Origin: Streptomyces thermodiastaticus
Lineage (GTDB): Bacteria; Actinomycetota; Actinomycetes; Streptomycetales; Streptomycetaceae
Length of the DNA: 64,000 bases
Assembly: GCF_014656135.1 (NCBI RefSeq)
Contig: NZ_BNBV01000013.1
Coordinates: 1-64,000 of the forward strand
Reading direction: 5' to 3'
A program made the position numbers and the translations under genes. Under the pieces are notes generated by a model. It did not search any database. It saw nothing but the letters and a program-made list of their open reading frames with translations, and had not been told where the DNA came from. Positions 1-9,312 of the stretch are shown in pieces. Each line of letters begins with the position of its first letter. The first letter of the stretch is position 1.

Positions 1-144
1 AAGGGCGAGGTCATCAAGACCGTGCCGGAGTCGAAGATCGTGGAGACCCTGATCGAGGAGGCCATGAAGCTCGCCGCAGAACAGGAGGGTGGGACGGCAG
101 GTGCCTCCGGCGTCACCGGGACACCGACAGTGACGGTGCACTGA
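1..144 (+). CDS. ispG: IspG (GcpE), C-terminal end only
   Basis: The window opens inside a reading frame whose last 47 codons read through [20 protein letters not shown] and end at a TGA at 142-144. This resembles the C-terminus of the 4Fe-4S enzyme 4-hydroxy-3-methylbut-2-en-1-yl diphosphate synthase, which makes HMBPP in the MEP isoprenoid pathway. The call is supported by dxs starting 30 bases downstream, because ispG-dxs-aminotransferase is a known order at the end of Streptomyces hopanoid clusters. The catalytic cysteines lie outside the window, so the call rests on the tail and on context. Confidence 0.82.
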   Translation, partial: KGEVIKTVPESKIVETLIEEAMKLAAEQEGGTAGASGVTGTPTVTVH

Positions 145-174
145 GACACAGAACGATCCGAGAGGGGGCCCAGC

Positions 175-2127
175 GTGACCATTCTGGAGAGCATCCGGGG
201 ACCACGCGACCTGAAGGCGCTGTCCGAGGCGGAACTCGGTGAACTGTCCGACGAGATACGTCACTTCCTGGTGCACGCGGTCGCCAGGACAGGCGGTCAC
301 CTCGGGCCCAATCTGGGGGTGGTGGAACTCACCATCGCACTGCACCGGGTCTTCGAGTCGCCGGTGGACCGGATCCTGTGGGACACCGGCCACCAGAGTT
401 ACGTCCACAAACTCCTGACCGGCCGTCAGGACTTCTCCAAACTGCGCGGCAAGGGCGGCCTGTCCGGCTACCCGTCGCGGGAGGAGTCCGAGCACGACAT
501 CATCGAGAACAGCCACGCCTCGACCGCGCTGGGCTGGGCCGACGGGCTCGCCAAGGCGCGTGACGTGACGGGCGGGACGGGACACGTCGTCGCCGTCGTC
601 GGCGACGGCGCGCTGACCGGCGGCATGGCCTGGGAGGCGCTGAACAACATCGCGGCCGCCAAGGACCGGCCGCTGATCATCGTCGTCAACGACAACGAGC
701 GCTCCTATGCGCCCACCATCGGCGGCCTGGCCAACCACCTGGCCACGCTGCGCACCACCGACGGCTACGAGAAGTTCCTCGCCTGGGGCAAGGAGGTCCT
801 GCAGCGCACCCCCGTGGTGGGCACCACCCTGTACGAGTCGCTGCACGGCGCGAAGAAGGGTTTCAAGGACGCCTTCGCCCCGCAGGGCATGTTCGAGGAC
901 CTGGGCCTGAAGTACGTCGGCCCGATCGACGGGCACGACATCGGCGCCCTGGAGTCGGCGCTGCGCCGCGCCAAGCGCTTCCACGGCCCGGTCCTGGTGC
1001 ACTGCCTGACCGAGAAGGGCCGCGGCTACGAGCCCGCCCTCGCCCACGAGGAGGACCACTTCCACACCGTCGGTGTGATGGACCCCCGCACCTGCGAGCC
1101 GCTGTCCCCGGCGCCGGGTCCGTCGTGGACCAGCGTGTTCGGGGACGAGATGGTGCGCATCGGCGAGGAACGCGAGGACGTGGTCGCGATCACCGCCGCC
1201 ATGCTGCACCCGGTGGGCCTGGGTGAGTTCGCCGAGCGCTTCCCGGAGCGGGTGTGGGACGTCGGCATCGCCGAGCAGCACGCCGCCGTCTCCGCGGCCG
1301 GCCTGGCCACCGGCGGCCTGCACCCGGTGGTCGCCGTCTACGCCACCTTCCTCAACCGCGCCTTCGACCAGGTGCTCATGGACGTGGCCCTGCACCGCTG
1401 CGGTGTCACCTTCGTGCTCGACCGCGCGGGCGTGACCGGCACCGACGGGCCGTCCCACAACGGCATGTGGGACATGTCCGTGCTGCAGGTCGTGCCGGGC
1501 CTGCGGATCGCCGCGCCGCGCGACGCGAGCCAGCTGCGCGCCCAGCTGCGCGAGGCGGTCGCGGTGGACGACGCTCCCACCCTGGTGCGCTTCCCGAAGG
1601 AGACCGTCGGCCCGGACATCCCGGCCGTCGGCCGGGTGGGCGGCATGGACGTGCTGCACCGGGCCAAGCGGCCCGAGGTGCTGCTGGTGGCCGTCGGTGT
1701 GATGGCGCCGGTGTGCCTGCAGGCCGCCGAACTGCTCGAAGCCAGGGGAGTGGGCTGCACGGTCGTCGACCCGCGCTGGGTCAAGCCCGTCGACCCGGAG
1801 CTGCCGGGCCTGGCCGCCGAGCACCGCCTGGTGGCCGTCGTGGAGGACAACAGCCGCTCCGCCGGCGTCGGTTCCGCGGTGGCCCTGGCGCTCGGCGACG
1901 CCGACGTGGACGTCCCGGTGCGGCGGTTCGGCATCCCCGAGCAGTTCCTGGCGCACGCCAAGCGGTCCGAGGTGCTGGCCGACATCGGCCTGACACCCGT
2001 GGACATCGCCGGCCGGATCAGCGCGAGCCTGACCGTCAGGGACGCGGCCGACGTCAAGCAGGCCGGTATGGTTCCGGCGCAGCCGGCCGCCCGGACCGTC
2101 ACGGCAGTCAAGGAGAAAACTGAATGA
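175..2127 (+). CDS. dxs: 1-deoxy-D-xylulose-5-phosphate synthase
   Basis: This 650-residue protein has the normal length for DXS, the thiamine-diphosphate enzyme that condenses pyruvate and glyceraldehyde-3-phosphate in the first step of the MEP pathway. The thiamine motif [16 protein letters not shown] lies near residues 142-157 and the proton-relay glutamate sits in DVGIAEQH near residue 366. The start is a GTG preceded by GAGAGGGGG. Its stop overlaps the next start as ATGA, so translation is coupled. Placement between ispG and an HpnO-like aminotransferase suggests a dedicated DXS copy feeding hopanoid synthesis, with another copy probably elsewhere on the chromosome; that last point is inference. 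Confidence 0.96.
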   Translation: MTILESIRGPRDLKALSEAELGELSDEIRHFLVHAVARTGGHLGPNLGVVELTIALHRVFESPVDRILWDTGHQSYVHKLLTGRQDFSKLRGKGGLSGYPSREESEHDIIENSHASTALGWADGLAKARDVTGGTGHVVAVVGDGALTGGMAWEALNNIAAAKDRPLIIVVNDNERSYAPTIGGLANHLATLRTTDGYEKFLAWGKEVLQRTPVVGTTLYESLHGAKKGFKDAFAPQGMFEDLGLKYVGPIDGHDIGALESALRRAKRFHGPVLVHCLTEKGRGYEPALAHEEDHFHTVGVMDPRTCEPLSPAPGPSWTSVFGDEMVRIGEEREDVVAITAAMLHPVGLGEFAERFPERVWDVGIAEQHAAVSAAGLATGGLHPVVAVYATFLNRAFDQVLMDVALHRCGVTFVLDRAGVTGTDGPSHNGMWDMSVLQVVPGLRIAAPRDASQLRAQLREAVAVDDAPTLVRFPKETVGPDIPAVGRVGGMDVLHRAKRPEVLLVAVGVMAPVCLQAAELLEARGVGCTVVDPRWVKPVDPELPGLAAEHRLVAVVEDNSRSAGVGSAVALALGDADVDVPVRRFGIPEQFLAHAKRSEVLADIGLTPVDIAGRISASLTVRDAADVKQAGMVPAQPAARTVTAVKEKTE

Positions 2128-3506
2128 CCACGGAGTTCGACCTCGGTGCCCTGCTGGCCGAGCGCGGCGCCGAGCGGTACGAGCTGCACGCCAGGCATCT
2201 GAACCACCAGCTGCCCCGCATGCTGCACACCATCGGCTTCGACAAGGTGTACGAACGGGGCGAGGGCGCCTACTTCTGGGACGCCGACGGCAACGACTAC
2301 CTGGACATGCTCGCCGGGTTCGGCGTCATGGGCCTGGGCCGTCACCACCCGGTCGTCCGCAAGGCGCTGCACGACGTCCTGGACGCCCAGCTGCCCGACC
2401 TGACCCGCTTCGACTGCGCCCCGCTGCCCGGCCTGCTGGCGGAGCGGTTGCTGGCCCACAGCCCGCACCTGGACCGGGTGTTCTTCGGCAACAGCGGCAC
2501 CGAGGCGGTGGAGACCGCGCTGAAGTTCGCCCGCCGCGCCACCGGCAAGCCGCGCGTGCTGTACTGCGAGCACTCCTTCCACGGCCTGACCACCGGCTCG
2601 CTGTCGGTGCTCGGCGAGCAGGGCTTCCGCGACGGCTTCGGCCCGCTGCTGCCCGACACCGCCGTCCCGCTCGGCGACCTGGACGCGCTCGAGAGTGAGC
2701 TGAAGAAGGGCGACGTCGCCGCCCTGATCGTCGAGCCGATCCAGGGCAAGGGCGTGCACGAGGCCCCGCCCGGCTATCTGCGCTCCGCCCAGGAGCTGCT
2801 GCACCGGCACAAGGCGCTGCTCATCGCGGACGAGGTGCAGACCGGCCTCGGCCGCACCGGCGACTTCTACGCCTACCAGCACGAGGACGGCGTCGAGCCC
2901 GACCTGGTGTGCGTCGCCAAGGCGCTGTCCGGCGGATACGTGCCGGTCAGCGTCACCCTCGGCAAGGACTGGATCTTCAAGAAGGTCTACTCCTCCATGG
3001 ACCGGGTGCTGGTGCACTCGGCGAGCTTCGGCTCCAACGCCCAGGCGATGGCGGCCGGACTCGCGGTGCTGTCGGTCATGGAGAACGAACAGATCGTGGC
3101 CAACGCCCGGGCGACCGGCGAGATGCTCAAGTCCCGGCTCACGGCGCTGATCGACAAGTACGAGCTGCTCGCCGACGTCCGCGGCCGGGGCCTGATGATC
3201 GGCATCGAGTTCGGGCGCCCGAAGTCGCTGAAGCTGCGCAGCCGCTGGACCATGCTGCAAGCCGCCCGCAAGGGCCTGTTCGCCCAGATGGTGGTCGTGC
3301 CTCTGCTGCAGCGGCACCGGATCCTCACCCAGGTCTCCGGCGACCACCTGGAAGTGATCAAGCTGATCCCGCCGCTGATCATCGGCGAGCGCGAGGTGGA
3401 CCGCTTCGTGGACGCCTTCACCGCCGTGATGGACGACGCGCACAACGGCGGGCTGATGTGGGACTTCGGGAAGACACTGGTCAAGCAGGCGGTCGCCAAC
3501 CGGTAG
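2124..3506 (+). CDS. hpnO: HpnO-like class III aminotransferase (hopanoid cluster)
   Basis: A 460-residue PLP-dependent class III (ornithine/acetylornithine type) aminotransferase. Visible landmarks are the [13 protein letters not shown] phosphate-binding region near residue 125, the [13 protein letters not shown] segment with the cofactor-pairing Asp near 235, and the CVAKALSGG segment carrying the Schiff-base lysine near 265. It begins four bases inside dxs (ATGA). In hopanoid clusters this family (HpnO) aminates the bacteriohopane side chain to give aminobacteriohopanetriol; that role follows from synteny with ispG and dxs. Substrate specificity cannot be read from the sequence alone. Confidence 0.85.
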   Translation: MTTEFDLGALLAERGAERYELHARHLNHQLPRMLHTIGFDKVYERGEGAYFWDADGNDYLDMLAGFGVMGLGRHHPVVRKALHDVLDAQLPDLTRFDCAPLPGLLAERLLAHSPHLDRVFFGNSGTEAVETALKFARRATGKPRVLYCEHSFHGLTTGSLSVLGEQGFRDGFGPLLPDTAVPLGDLDALESELKKGDVAALIVEPIQGKGVHEAPPGYLRSAQELLHRHKALLIADEVQTGLGRTGDFYAYQHEDGVEPDLVCVAKALSGGYVPVSVTLGKDWIFKKVYSSMDRVLVHSASFGSNAQAMAAGLAVLSVMENEQIVANARATGEMLKSRLTALIDKYELLADVRGRGLMIGIEFGRPKSLKLRSRWTMLQAARKGLFAQMVVVPLLQRHRILTQVSGDHLEVIKLIPPLIIGEREVDRFVDAFTAVMDDAHNGGLMWDFGKTLVKQAVANR

Positions 3507-3535
3507 GGCCTGCCGTCCGGCGGAGCCGGCCGGGG

Positions 3536-3572
3536 TTTGCCTCGTGGGCAAAAAATTTGCCCTCGGGGCAAA
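3536..3572. promoter_or_regulatory. Two tandem perfect palindromes upstream of the XRE-cupin gene
   Basis: Two copies of TTTGCC-N5-GGCAAA lie at 3536-3552 and 3556-3572, exactly 20 bases apart and therefore on nearly the same face of the helix. They sit 20 bases before the ATG of the XRE-cupin regulator. A paired operator bound by that regulator (autoregulation) is the simplest reading. The A/T-rich centre is conspicuous in this G+C-rich DNA. Confidence 0.75.
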
Positions 3573-3591
3573 CCCTCGGCTGAATGGAGAC

Positions 3592-4215
3592 ATGAGCTCC
3601 CCCGAGTCCGACGTCTCGGCGGGGCCGGCTGCCGGCCTGCCCGCCATGGCGTCCCAGCTGCGCGTCCTTCGCCGCCGAGCCTCCCTGACCCTGGAGGCCG
3701 CGGCCCGCGCCGCCGGGCTGTCGCCCGCCCATCTCTCCCGTCTGGAGACCGGGCAGCGCCAGCCCTCGCTGCCGGTACTGCTCGCACTCGCCCGTACCTA
3801 CGGTACGACCGTCTCCGAGCTGCTCGGCGAGCGGACGCCCGACCCCGACGCCGTCGTCCGGGCCGCGGACATGGAGGCCACCCGGGCCGGCGGCTGGACG
3901 TACTGGCAGGCGGGTTCCCCCGGGCGCGGCATGCAGGCCCTGCGCGTCCACGTGCCGCACGGCTCCCAGGGCGACATCGTCCGCGTGCACCCCGGCGAGG
4001 AGTGGCTGTACGTGCTGCGCGGCCGGCTGCGGCTGCGCCTCGGCGACACCACGCACCTGCTCGGGCCCGGCGACAGCGCGCACTTCGACTCGCTGACCCC
4101 GCACCGCATCGCGGCCGAGGACCCGGACGGGCTGGAGCTGCTCTTCGTCCACACCCTGCTGCAGAGCCCGACGGCCACGCTGTGCCTGGGCCCGCACACC
4201 GGAGGCACACCATGA
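3592..4215 (+). CDS. XRE-family regulator with C-terminal cupin domain
   Basis: A 207-residue cytoplasmic regulator. Residues about 15-78 form an XRE/HTH_3 DNA-binding domain (LRVLRRRASLTLEAAARAAG, then LSPAHLSRLETGQRQPS). Residues about 105-200 form a cupin_2 barrel with VHPGEEWLYVLRGRLRLRLG and GDSAHFDSLTPHRI, the usual small-ligand-sensing module. An in-frame GTG at 3544 would give 16 more residues but would lie inside the palindromes; the ATG at 3592, behind AATGGAGAC, is preferred. It follows the hopanoid-linked aminotransferase by 85 bases and overlaps the next small gene by ATGA. The ligand is unknown. Confidence 0.9.
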   Translation: MSSPESDVSAGPAAGLPAMASQLRVLRRRASLTLEAAARAAGLSPAHLSRLETGQRQPSLPVLLALARTYGTTVSELLGERTPDPDAVVRAADMEATRAGGWTYWQAGSPGRGMQALRVHVPHGSQGDIVRVHPGEEWLYVLRGRLRLRLGDTTHLLGPGDSAHFDSLTPHRIAAEDPDGLELLFVHTLLQSPTATLCLGPHTGGTP

Positions 4216-4331
4216 GCGACCTGGAGGAGAAGTTCCCGCGCGCGCTGTGGGTCCGGCTCATCGTCTACATCGCCGTCGGCCATCTCTTCGCGGCCTTCAT
4301 CTGGCTGCTGTTCGAGGTCGGCGCCAAGTAG
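4212..4331 (+). CDS. 39-aa single-span membrane protein (DUF6126-like)
   Basis: A short gene starting in an ATGA overlap with the XRE-cupin gene, so the two are translated together. It encodes 39 residues: a charged N-terminus (MSDLEEKFPRALWVR), one hydrophobic helix at residues about 16-34 with an internal GH, and a short GAK tail. This arrangement (XRE-cupin plus tiny membrane protein after a hopanoid cluster) occurs in other Streptomyces, where the small protein is usually annotated hypothetical, in my recollection as DUF6126. No function is known. A membrane partner or modulator of the regulator is possible but unproven. Confidence 0.75.
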   Translation: MSDLEEKFPRALWVRLIVYIAVGHLFAAFIWLLFEVGAK

Positions 4332-4357
4332 CCGGATGCCCCGTGCGGGCTCGCCGA

Positions 4358-5155
4358 TCAGTCGAGCAGCCGCGCGCGCAGCCGCCGGCGTGCCGCGGGG
4401 GTGAGCCGCAGCCCCCGCTCCAGATAGGCGTCCACGCCGCCCCAGGTCTCCTCGATGGTCTCCAGCGCGGCCGTCAGATACTCGACCCGGGCGTCGAACA
4501 GCGGATCCAGCAGCTCCATCACCTCGGGCGAGTACGCCGAGGCGTCGGTGCGGCCGCGCCGCACCCGGTAGCGGCGGTGCCGGGCGCCGGAGGCCAGATA
4601 GTCGGCGACGATCGCGTCCCGCTCCACGCCCAGCGCGAGCAGCGTCACCGCGATCGCCAGGCCGGCGCGGTCCTTGCCGGCGGCGCAGTGCAGCAGGGCC
4701 GGGACGCTGTCGTCGGCGAGCGCGTGCAGCACCTGGGAGTGCTCCGCGGTGCGCTCGGTGACCATCGCGCGGTAGGAGGCGACCATCCGGGCCACACCCT
4801 TGCCGTCGTCGAGGATCGACCGCAGCTGGTCCAGGTCGCCGTCGCGGACCAGCCGCCAGAACTCCGCTCCGTCCGCCGGATCGCTCAGCGGCAGATTCAC
4901 GTTGCGCACGCCGGGCAGGTCCACGTCCGGTCCGTCCAGCTTCCGGTCTGCCGCGTTGCGGAAGTCGAAGACCGTGTGCAGGCCCAGCGAGGACAGGAAC
5001 GCCACGTCATCGGGCGTGGCATGGGCCAGGTGGCCGCTGCGGAACAGCACGCCGTACCGCACCCGTCGTCCGTCCTCGGTCGGCAGCCCGCCCACGTCCC
5101 GGAAGTTGCGCACCCCGGCCAGTTGCGGCTCGGTCGACGGGATCTGCTGCGTCAC
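4358..5155 (-). CDS. Tyrosine-protein phosphatase (Y_phosphatase3 type)
   Basis: A 265-residue cytosolic phosphatase. The P-loop signature C-X5-R is seen as HCAAGKDRAG near residue 150, preceded by the family's GVRNFRDVGGLPT segment near residue 13, which is typical of the Y_phosphatase3/PtpB-like group. The frame stays open 20 codons upstream, but the GTG at 5155 is chosen because it follows AGGAAGGAG at good spacing. It is transcribed convergently with the small membrane gene at 4212 and divergently from the SGNH hydrolase gene. Substrates may be phosphoproteins or phosphoinositides; sequence does not decide. Confidence 0.88.
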   Translation of the reverse strand: MTQQIPSTEPQLAGVRNFRDVGGLPTEDGRRVRYGVLFRSGHLAHATPDDVAFLSSLGLHTVFDFRNAADRKLDGPDVDLPGVRNVNLPLSDPADGAEFWRLVRDGDLDQLRSILDDGKGVARMVASYRAMVTERTAEHSQVLHALADDSVPALLHCAAGKDRAGLAIAVTLLALGVERDAIVADYLASGARHRRYRVRRGRTDASAYSPEVMELLDPLFDARVEYLTAALETIEETWGGVDAYLERGLRLTPAARRRLRARLLD

Positions 5156-5315
5156 GAGGACTCCTTCCTCTCCGCCCCGCCTCCGCGGCTCGCCGGCGGG
5201 CGCGACCTCGACCATACGGCATGGCTTCGACGGCCACGAGCATGCGGGACTCCTCCCCTTATTCCCGCGCGAGCCGTCTCGGGACGTGGCTTATCTCACC
5301 GCCCGTCAACCCCTT

Positions 5316-5331
5316 CCTACGGTCGCGTAGG
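5316..5331. promoter_or_regulatory. Inverted repeat in the divergent promoter region
   Basis: CCTACG-GTCG-CGTAGG is a perfect 6-base inverted repeat with a 4-base centre, 30 bases upstream of the SGNH hydrolase start and between two divergent genes. It has the size of an operator for a TetR-like dimer. No regulator gene is adjacent, so the binding protein is unknown. Confidence 0.5.
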
Positions 5332-5360
5332 TCACATTCGAGGGTGAATCATGGGCGGAC

Positions 5361-6179
5361 GTGGCAGACGATTCGAAGAATGACAGCGGATCAGTGATCG
5401 GGTCGTACGTGGCGGTGGGTGACAGCTTCACCGAGGGTGTCGGTGACCCCGGCCCCGACGGAGCGTTCGTCGGCTGGGCCGACCGCCTGGCCGTCCTGCT
5501 CGCCGACCTCAGGCCCGAGGGCGACTTCCAGTACACCAACCTCGCCGTGCGGGGCAAGCTGCTCGACCAGATCGTGGCGGACCAGGTGCCGCGGGCCGTC
5601 GAACTCGCCCCCGATCTGGTGTCGTTCTGCGCGGGCGGCAACGACATCCTCCGCCCGGGCACCGACCCGGACGACGTGGCCGAACGCTTCGAGAAGGCCG
5701 TCGCCCGCCTGGCGTCCGCGGCCGGCACCGTGATGGTCACCACCGGCTTCGACACCCGCGGCGTGCCCGTGCTCAAACACCTGCGCGGCAAGATCGCCAC
5801 CTACAACGGGCATGTGCGGGCCATCGCCGACCGCTACGGCTGCCCGGTGCTCGACCTGTGGTCGCTGAAGTCCGTCCAGGACCGCCGGGCCTGGAGCGAC
5901 GACCGTCTGCATCTCTCGCCCGAGGGGCACACCCGGGTGGCCCTGCGGGCCGGCCAGGTCCTCGGTCTGGACGTGCCGGCCGACCCGGAGCAGCCGTGGC
6001 CGCCGCTGCCGCCCCGCGGCACCCTGGCGGTCCGCCGCGACGACGTCCAGTGGGCCCGCGAGCACCTGGTCCCGTGGATCGGCCGCCGGCTGCGCGGTGA
6101 GTCCTCCGGCGACCATGTACGGCCCAAGGGCACCCTCTCCCCGGAGGAGATCAGGACCCGGATCGCGTCGGTGGCCTGA
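5361..6179 (+). CDS. SGNH/GDSL-family hydrolase
   Basis: A 272-residue esterase or lipase-like enzyme with the SGNH blocks in order: GDSFTEG (nucleophile Ser near residue 20), the block II glycine region, GGNDI near residue 93, and the catalytic Asp-His pair in DRLHLSPEGH near residue 182. No signal peptide is visible, so it is probably cytoplasmic. The GTG at 5361 has only a weak GGGCGGA ahead of it; a GTG at 5391 is an alternative that still precedes the catalytic core. The acyl substrate cannot be predicted. The extra ~70 residues after the catalytic His are polar and lack a recognised domain. Confidence 0.9.
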   Translation: MADDSKNDSGSVIGSYVAVGDSFTEGVGDPGPDGAFVGWADRLAVLLADLRPEGDFQYTNLAVRGKLLDQIVADQVPRAVELAPDLVSFCAGGNDILRPGTDPDDVAERFEKAVARLASAAGTVMVTTGFDTRGVPVLKHLRGKIATYNGHVRAIADRYGCPVLDLWSLKSVQDRRAWSDDRLHLSPEGHTRVALRAGQVLGLDVPADPEQPWPPLPPRGTLAVRRDDVQWAREHLVPWIGRRLRGESSGDHVRPKGTLSPEEIRTRIASVA

Positions 6180-6296
6180 TCCCCACGTGACGACCGCGGC
6201 CCGCCCCGGTGACGGACGCCGGAGCCGGGGCGGGGGCCCGCCGGCCGGTGCCGCCCGCCATAATGATCTCTTCGACCGACTTCAACGGGAGGTACT

Positions 6297-7484
6297 GTGG
6301 CGGGAGTTGACATCCTCGGCTCCGGTCTCCGCACGCTGAGACTCGAGGCCATGGGCGCGCAGCCGCGCGGGGAGCGCGCGGCACGCATCCGCCGTTCGCC
6401 CCATTTCGCCGACGGTGCCTTCCGCAACCCCGACGGCCCGTCGAGGACCGCGCCGCCGCGGCGGGAGCTGGCCCGGGCCTACCTGGACGGCGAGCAGCGG
6501 CGCCGCCGCCGTCCCCGGGGCACCGTGCCCGTGCACGCCACCACGGTGGCCGATCTGGCCCGCCCCGCCCCCACCGGCCTGCGGATGACCTGGCTGGGAC
6601 ACTCCAGCGTCCTCGCCGAGATCGACGGCCGTCGGGTGCTGTTCGACCCGGTGTGGGGCGAACGCTGCTCCCCGGTGCCGTTCGCCGGCCCGCGTCGCAT
6701 GCACCCGGTACCCCTGCCGCTCGCCGCCCTCGGCCCGGTCGACGTGGTCGTCGTCTCCCATGACCACTACGACCACCTGGACATGCCCACCATCAAGGCA
6801 CTGGCCGGCACCGACACCCTCTTCGCGGTCCCGCTCGGCGTCGGCGCCCACCTGGAACACTGGGGTGTGCCCGCAGGCCGTCTGCGCGAACTCGACTGGC
6901 ACGAGGACACCCAGGTCGGTCCGCTCACCCTCACCGCCACCCCGGCCCGCCACTTCTGCGGCCGCGGCCTGCGCAACCCCCAGCACACCCTGTGGGCGTC
7001 CTGGGTCGTCACCGGCGAGCGGCACCGCATCTACCACAGCGGCGACACCGGCTACTTCGAGGGCTTCCGGGACATCGGCGCCGCCCACGGCCCGTTCGAC
7101 GCGACGATGATCCAGATCGGTGCGTACTCCGAGTTCTGGCCCGACATCCACATGACGCCCGAGGAGGGCCTGCGCGCCCACCTCGACCTGCAGGGCGGCC
7201 GGCCGCACGGCGTGCTGCTGCCCATCCACTGGGGCACCTTCGACCTCGCCCCGCACCCCTGGGCCGAGCCGGGTGAGTGGACGAAGGACGCGGCCGAGGA
7301 GGCGGGCCAGGCGGCGGCGTTCCCCCGGCCCGGAGAACCCTTCGAGCCCGAGGGGAAGCTGCCCGCCGAGCCGTGGTGGAGGGCGGTGTCCTCTCCGATC
7401 GCCCGTCCGTGGCGCCGCCCCGGGCGGACCGAGGCCGTGTCCGCGACGCGCGGCGGCGGCCTGGGTCTCGCGGGGGAGCGGTGA
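6297..7484 (+). CDS. Metallo-beta-lactamase-fold hydrolase (NAPE-PLD/UlaG-like)
   Basis: A 395-residue MBL-fold protein. The metal motif HxHxDH is present as SHDHYDHLD near residues 153-161; further metal ligands are probably the His in ATPARHFCGRG, the Asp in HSGDTGYF, and the His in PIHWGTF. The family (lactamase_B_2, similar to N-acyl-phosphatidylethanolamine phospholipase D and UlaG) hydrolyses phosphodiester or lactone bonds. The GTG start follows GGGAGG at ideal spacing. The last ~60 residues are Pro/Arg-rich and non-catalytic. Its TGA overlaps the GTG of the SUKH pseudogene, so the two were once translationally coupled. Confidence 0.9.
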   Translation: MAGVDILGSGLRTLRLEAMGAQPRGERAARIRRSPHFADGAFRNPDGPSRTAPPRRELARAYLDGEQRRRRRPRGTVPVHATTVADLARPAPTGLRMTWLGHSSVLAEIDGRRVLFDPVWGERCSPVPFAGPRRMHPVPLPLAALGPVDVVVVSHDHYDHLDMPTIKALAGTDTLFAVPLGVGAHLEHWGVPAGRLRELDWHEDTQVGPLTLTATPARHFCGRGLRNPQHTLWASWVVTGERHRIYHSGDTGYFEGFRDIGAAHGPFDATMIQIGAYSEFWPDIHMTPEEGLRAHLDLQGGRPHGVLLPIHWGTFDLAPHPWAEPGEWTKDAAEEAGQAAAFPRPGEPFEPEGKLPAEPWWRAVSSPIARPWRRPGRTEAVSATRGGGLGLAGER

Positions 7485-8051
7485 CCGGTCCGGAGAACGG
7501 CGGTGAACCCCTCTTCGGCCGCCTCACCCGGCTGCTGCCGCCGCCCCCGGACGTGACCGGGAAGGACTGGGCTGCCGTGGGGAAGGCACTGGGGACCGAA
7601 CTCCCCGAGGACCACAAGGAGCCGGCCGACACCTACGGCGGCGGCGTGTTCGACGTCAACGTCCTGCTGCCGGCACCCGGGTGCCCCCGCCCGGGCCACG
7701 ACCTGATCGCCATGGACGCCCAGTGCCGCGCATCGCCGCACCTGCTGTGGGACCACGGCGAGCCGCGCCCCGCCGAACCGGACCAGGAGGGGCCCGCCTG
7801 ATCCCCTGGCCTACGAGGACGAGGGCGGCGAAGTCCTCACCTTGTTGTCCACCACCGGCCGGAGACCCGGGACCTGGACCGTCCTGATCGACGAAGGACG
7901 CGGCCCCGAAGGGGAACGCCACGCCGGCCCGTGCACCTCCTTCCTGCGGCAGCTGATCACGTCTGACGTCCGCTCCGCGTACTTCCCCGACCCGCCTCTT
8001 AAGGAGCACGTCTTCCAGGCCGGCGCGGAGACCTTCGCCGGCGAGGCGTGA
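7481..8051 (+). pseudogene. SUKH/SMI1-KNR4-type protein, broken by two frameshifts
   Basis: Three consecutive frames together spell one SUKH-family protein. The first (7481 to about 7791) holds LTRLLPPPPDVTGKDWAAVG and DTYGGGVFDVNVLLPAPGCP. The second holds only ARLIPW, near 7795-7812. The third, from about 7813, holds AYEDEGGEVLTLLSTTGRR and PGTWTVLIDEGRGPEGERH and ends at 8051. Each switch is repaired by adding one G, in GAGGGGCC near 7792 and in CTGGCC near 7811. The first frame stops at 7801. SUKH proteins are often immunity proteins to polymorphic toxins or general adaptor proteins. The start is a GTG overlapping the MBL gene, after GGGGGAG. Decay or sequencing error at G runs are both possible. 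Confidence 0.78.
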
Positions 8052-8312
8052 CACACGTCCGTCCCGCCGCCGTCGGTCCAGCAGCCGCCCGTCTCCGGAC
8101 CGTCCGAGTCCGGACAACGGCGGACCACCGAAGACGGAGCAGCGCACCACGGCTCGGCCGGCCACGTCCCGGCCGTGCCGCACGGCACCATCGCCGTCCG
8201 ACCCCTCGACGCGCGGCCCGCCGCGGGCGCACACTGCCGACCGGCCCCCGTTGCCCCCGGTGGGGCGATCCCATGGGCGAGCCCGCGGGGACCGCGAGCG
8301 AAAGGCGGGACG

Positions 8313-9110
8313 GTGCGAGCGCAGATCAGCACAGCGATCGGCAGCGGCGCGGGCCGGGCAGGCGGCGGTCCGGGACCGGTGCTCGGCCGGGCCCTGAAGA
8401 TCCTCGGCGCCTTCTGCGCCGACCGTCCCGCGATGACGCTCAGCGAACTGGCCCGGCGCTCGGGGCTGCCCACCTCGACCGTGCACCGCATGCTCGGCGA
8501 ACTCATCGCCTGGGGAGCCCTGGAGCGCGGCGAGGACGGCCGCTACCGGATCGGCCTGCGGCTGTGGGAGCTGGGCGCGCTGGCCCCGCGCGGCCATGGC
8601 CTGCGCGAGCACGCCCTGCCCTATCTGGAGGACCTGTCGCAGGTGACCCGGGAGAACGTGCAGCTGGCGGTGCGTGAGGGATGCGAGCTGGTGTTCGTGG
8701 AGCGGATCGCGGGAACCGGCGCGGTGCCCGTGCTCACCCGCCCGGGCGGGCGGTTCGCGCTCACCGCCACCGGGGTGGGGCTGGTGCTGCTCGCCCACGC
8801 ACCCCGCGAGGTGCAGGAGCAGGTGCTGGCCGGGCCGTTCCACCGGTTCACCGAGAAGACCGTGACCGACCCGCGCGCCCTGCGCCGGATGCTCGGCGAC
8901 GTCCGGCGCGACGGCTACGCCGTCAGCGACCGGCAGGTCACCATGGACGCCCTGTCGGTGGCCGCGCCCGTGCACGGGCCGGACGGGGAGGTGGTCGCGG
9001 CGGTGTCGCTGGTGGTGCGGCACGGCAGCCGAACCGTCCACGCGATCGCCCCGCTGGTGTGCACCAGCGCCCGCACCATCTCCAGAGCACTGGCCGGTAC
9101 CGGCCGCTGA
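8313..9110 (+). CDS. IclR-family regulator of the vanillate genes
   Basis: A 265-residue regulator. The N-terminal winged helix (residues about 20-80) contains RPAMTLSELARRSGLPTSTV and HRMLGELIAWGALE. The C-terminal IclR effector domain contains REGCELVFVERIAGTGAVPV and the VSLVVRHGS tail. The GTG start follows AAAGGCGGGA; the frame is open further upstream but without a ribosome site. It lies 202 bases before vanA in the same direction, and IclR regulators commonly control aromatic acid catabolism. The palindrome at 9188-9208 between the two genes is a plausible binding site. Repressor or activator role is not decidable. Confidence 0.92.
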   Translation: MRAQISTAIGSGAGRAGGGPGPVLGRALKILGAFCADRPAMTLSELARRSGLPTSTVHRMLGELIAWGALERGEDGRYRIGLRLWELGALAPRGHGLREHALPYLEDLSQVTRENVQLAVREGCELVFVERIAGTGAVPVLTRPGGRFALTATGVGLVLLAHAPREVQEQVLAGPFHRFTEKTVTDPRALRRMLGDVRRDGYAVSDRQVTMDALSVAAPVHGPDGEVVAAVSLVVRHGSRTVHAIAPLVCTSARTISRALAGTGR

Positions 9111-9187
9111 CGGCCCGCCGGCGACGGACCCCGGCCGTCCGGCATGTGCGGCTCACACGCGAGGACCGCACCGGACCGTCCCGGAAT

Positions 9188-9208
9188 CTTTCCCGCCATC
9201 CGGGAAAG
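9188..9208. promoter_or_regulatory. Perfect palindrome upstream of vanA, candidate IclR operator
   Basis: CTTTCCCG-CCATC-CGGGAAAG is a perfect 8-base inverted repeat with a 5-base centre, 105 bases before the vanA start. A related sequence with TTTCC and GGAAA arms occurs before the MFS transporter gene at 12632-12648, which supports shared control across the island. Confidence 0.65.
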
Positions 9209-9312
9209 GCCCTGGGCGGCGGTGGGCCCCGGTCCGAAGATGACCGCACCGACCGCGCCCGGCAGCCCGCGTGATCGTGGACCCTCAAGCCCTCTGCACG
9301 AGGAGGAACACC

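Noticed and set aside
3544..3592. Upstream in-frame start of the XRE-cupin gene
   Set aside because: It lies inside the tandem palindromes and lacks a ribosome site, whereas the ATG at 3592 has GGAG at good distance.
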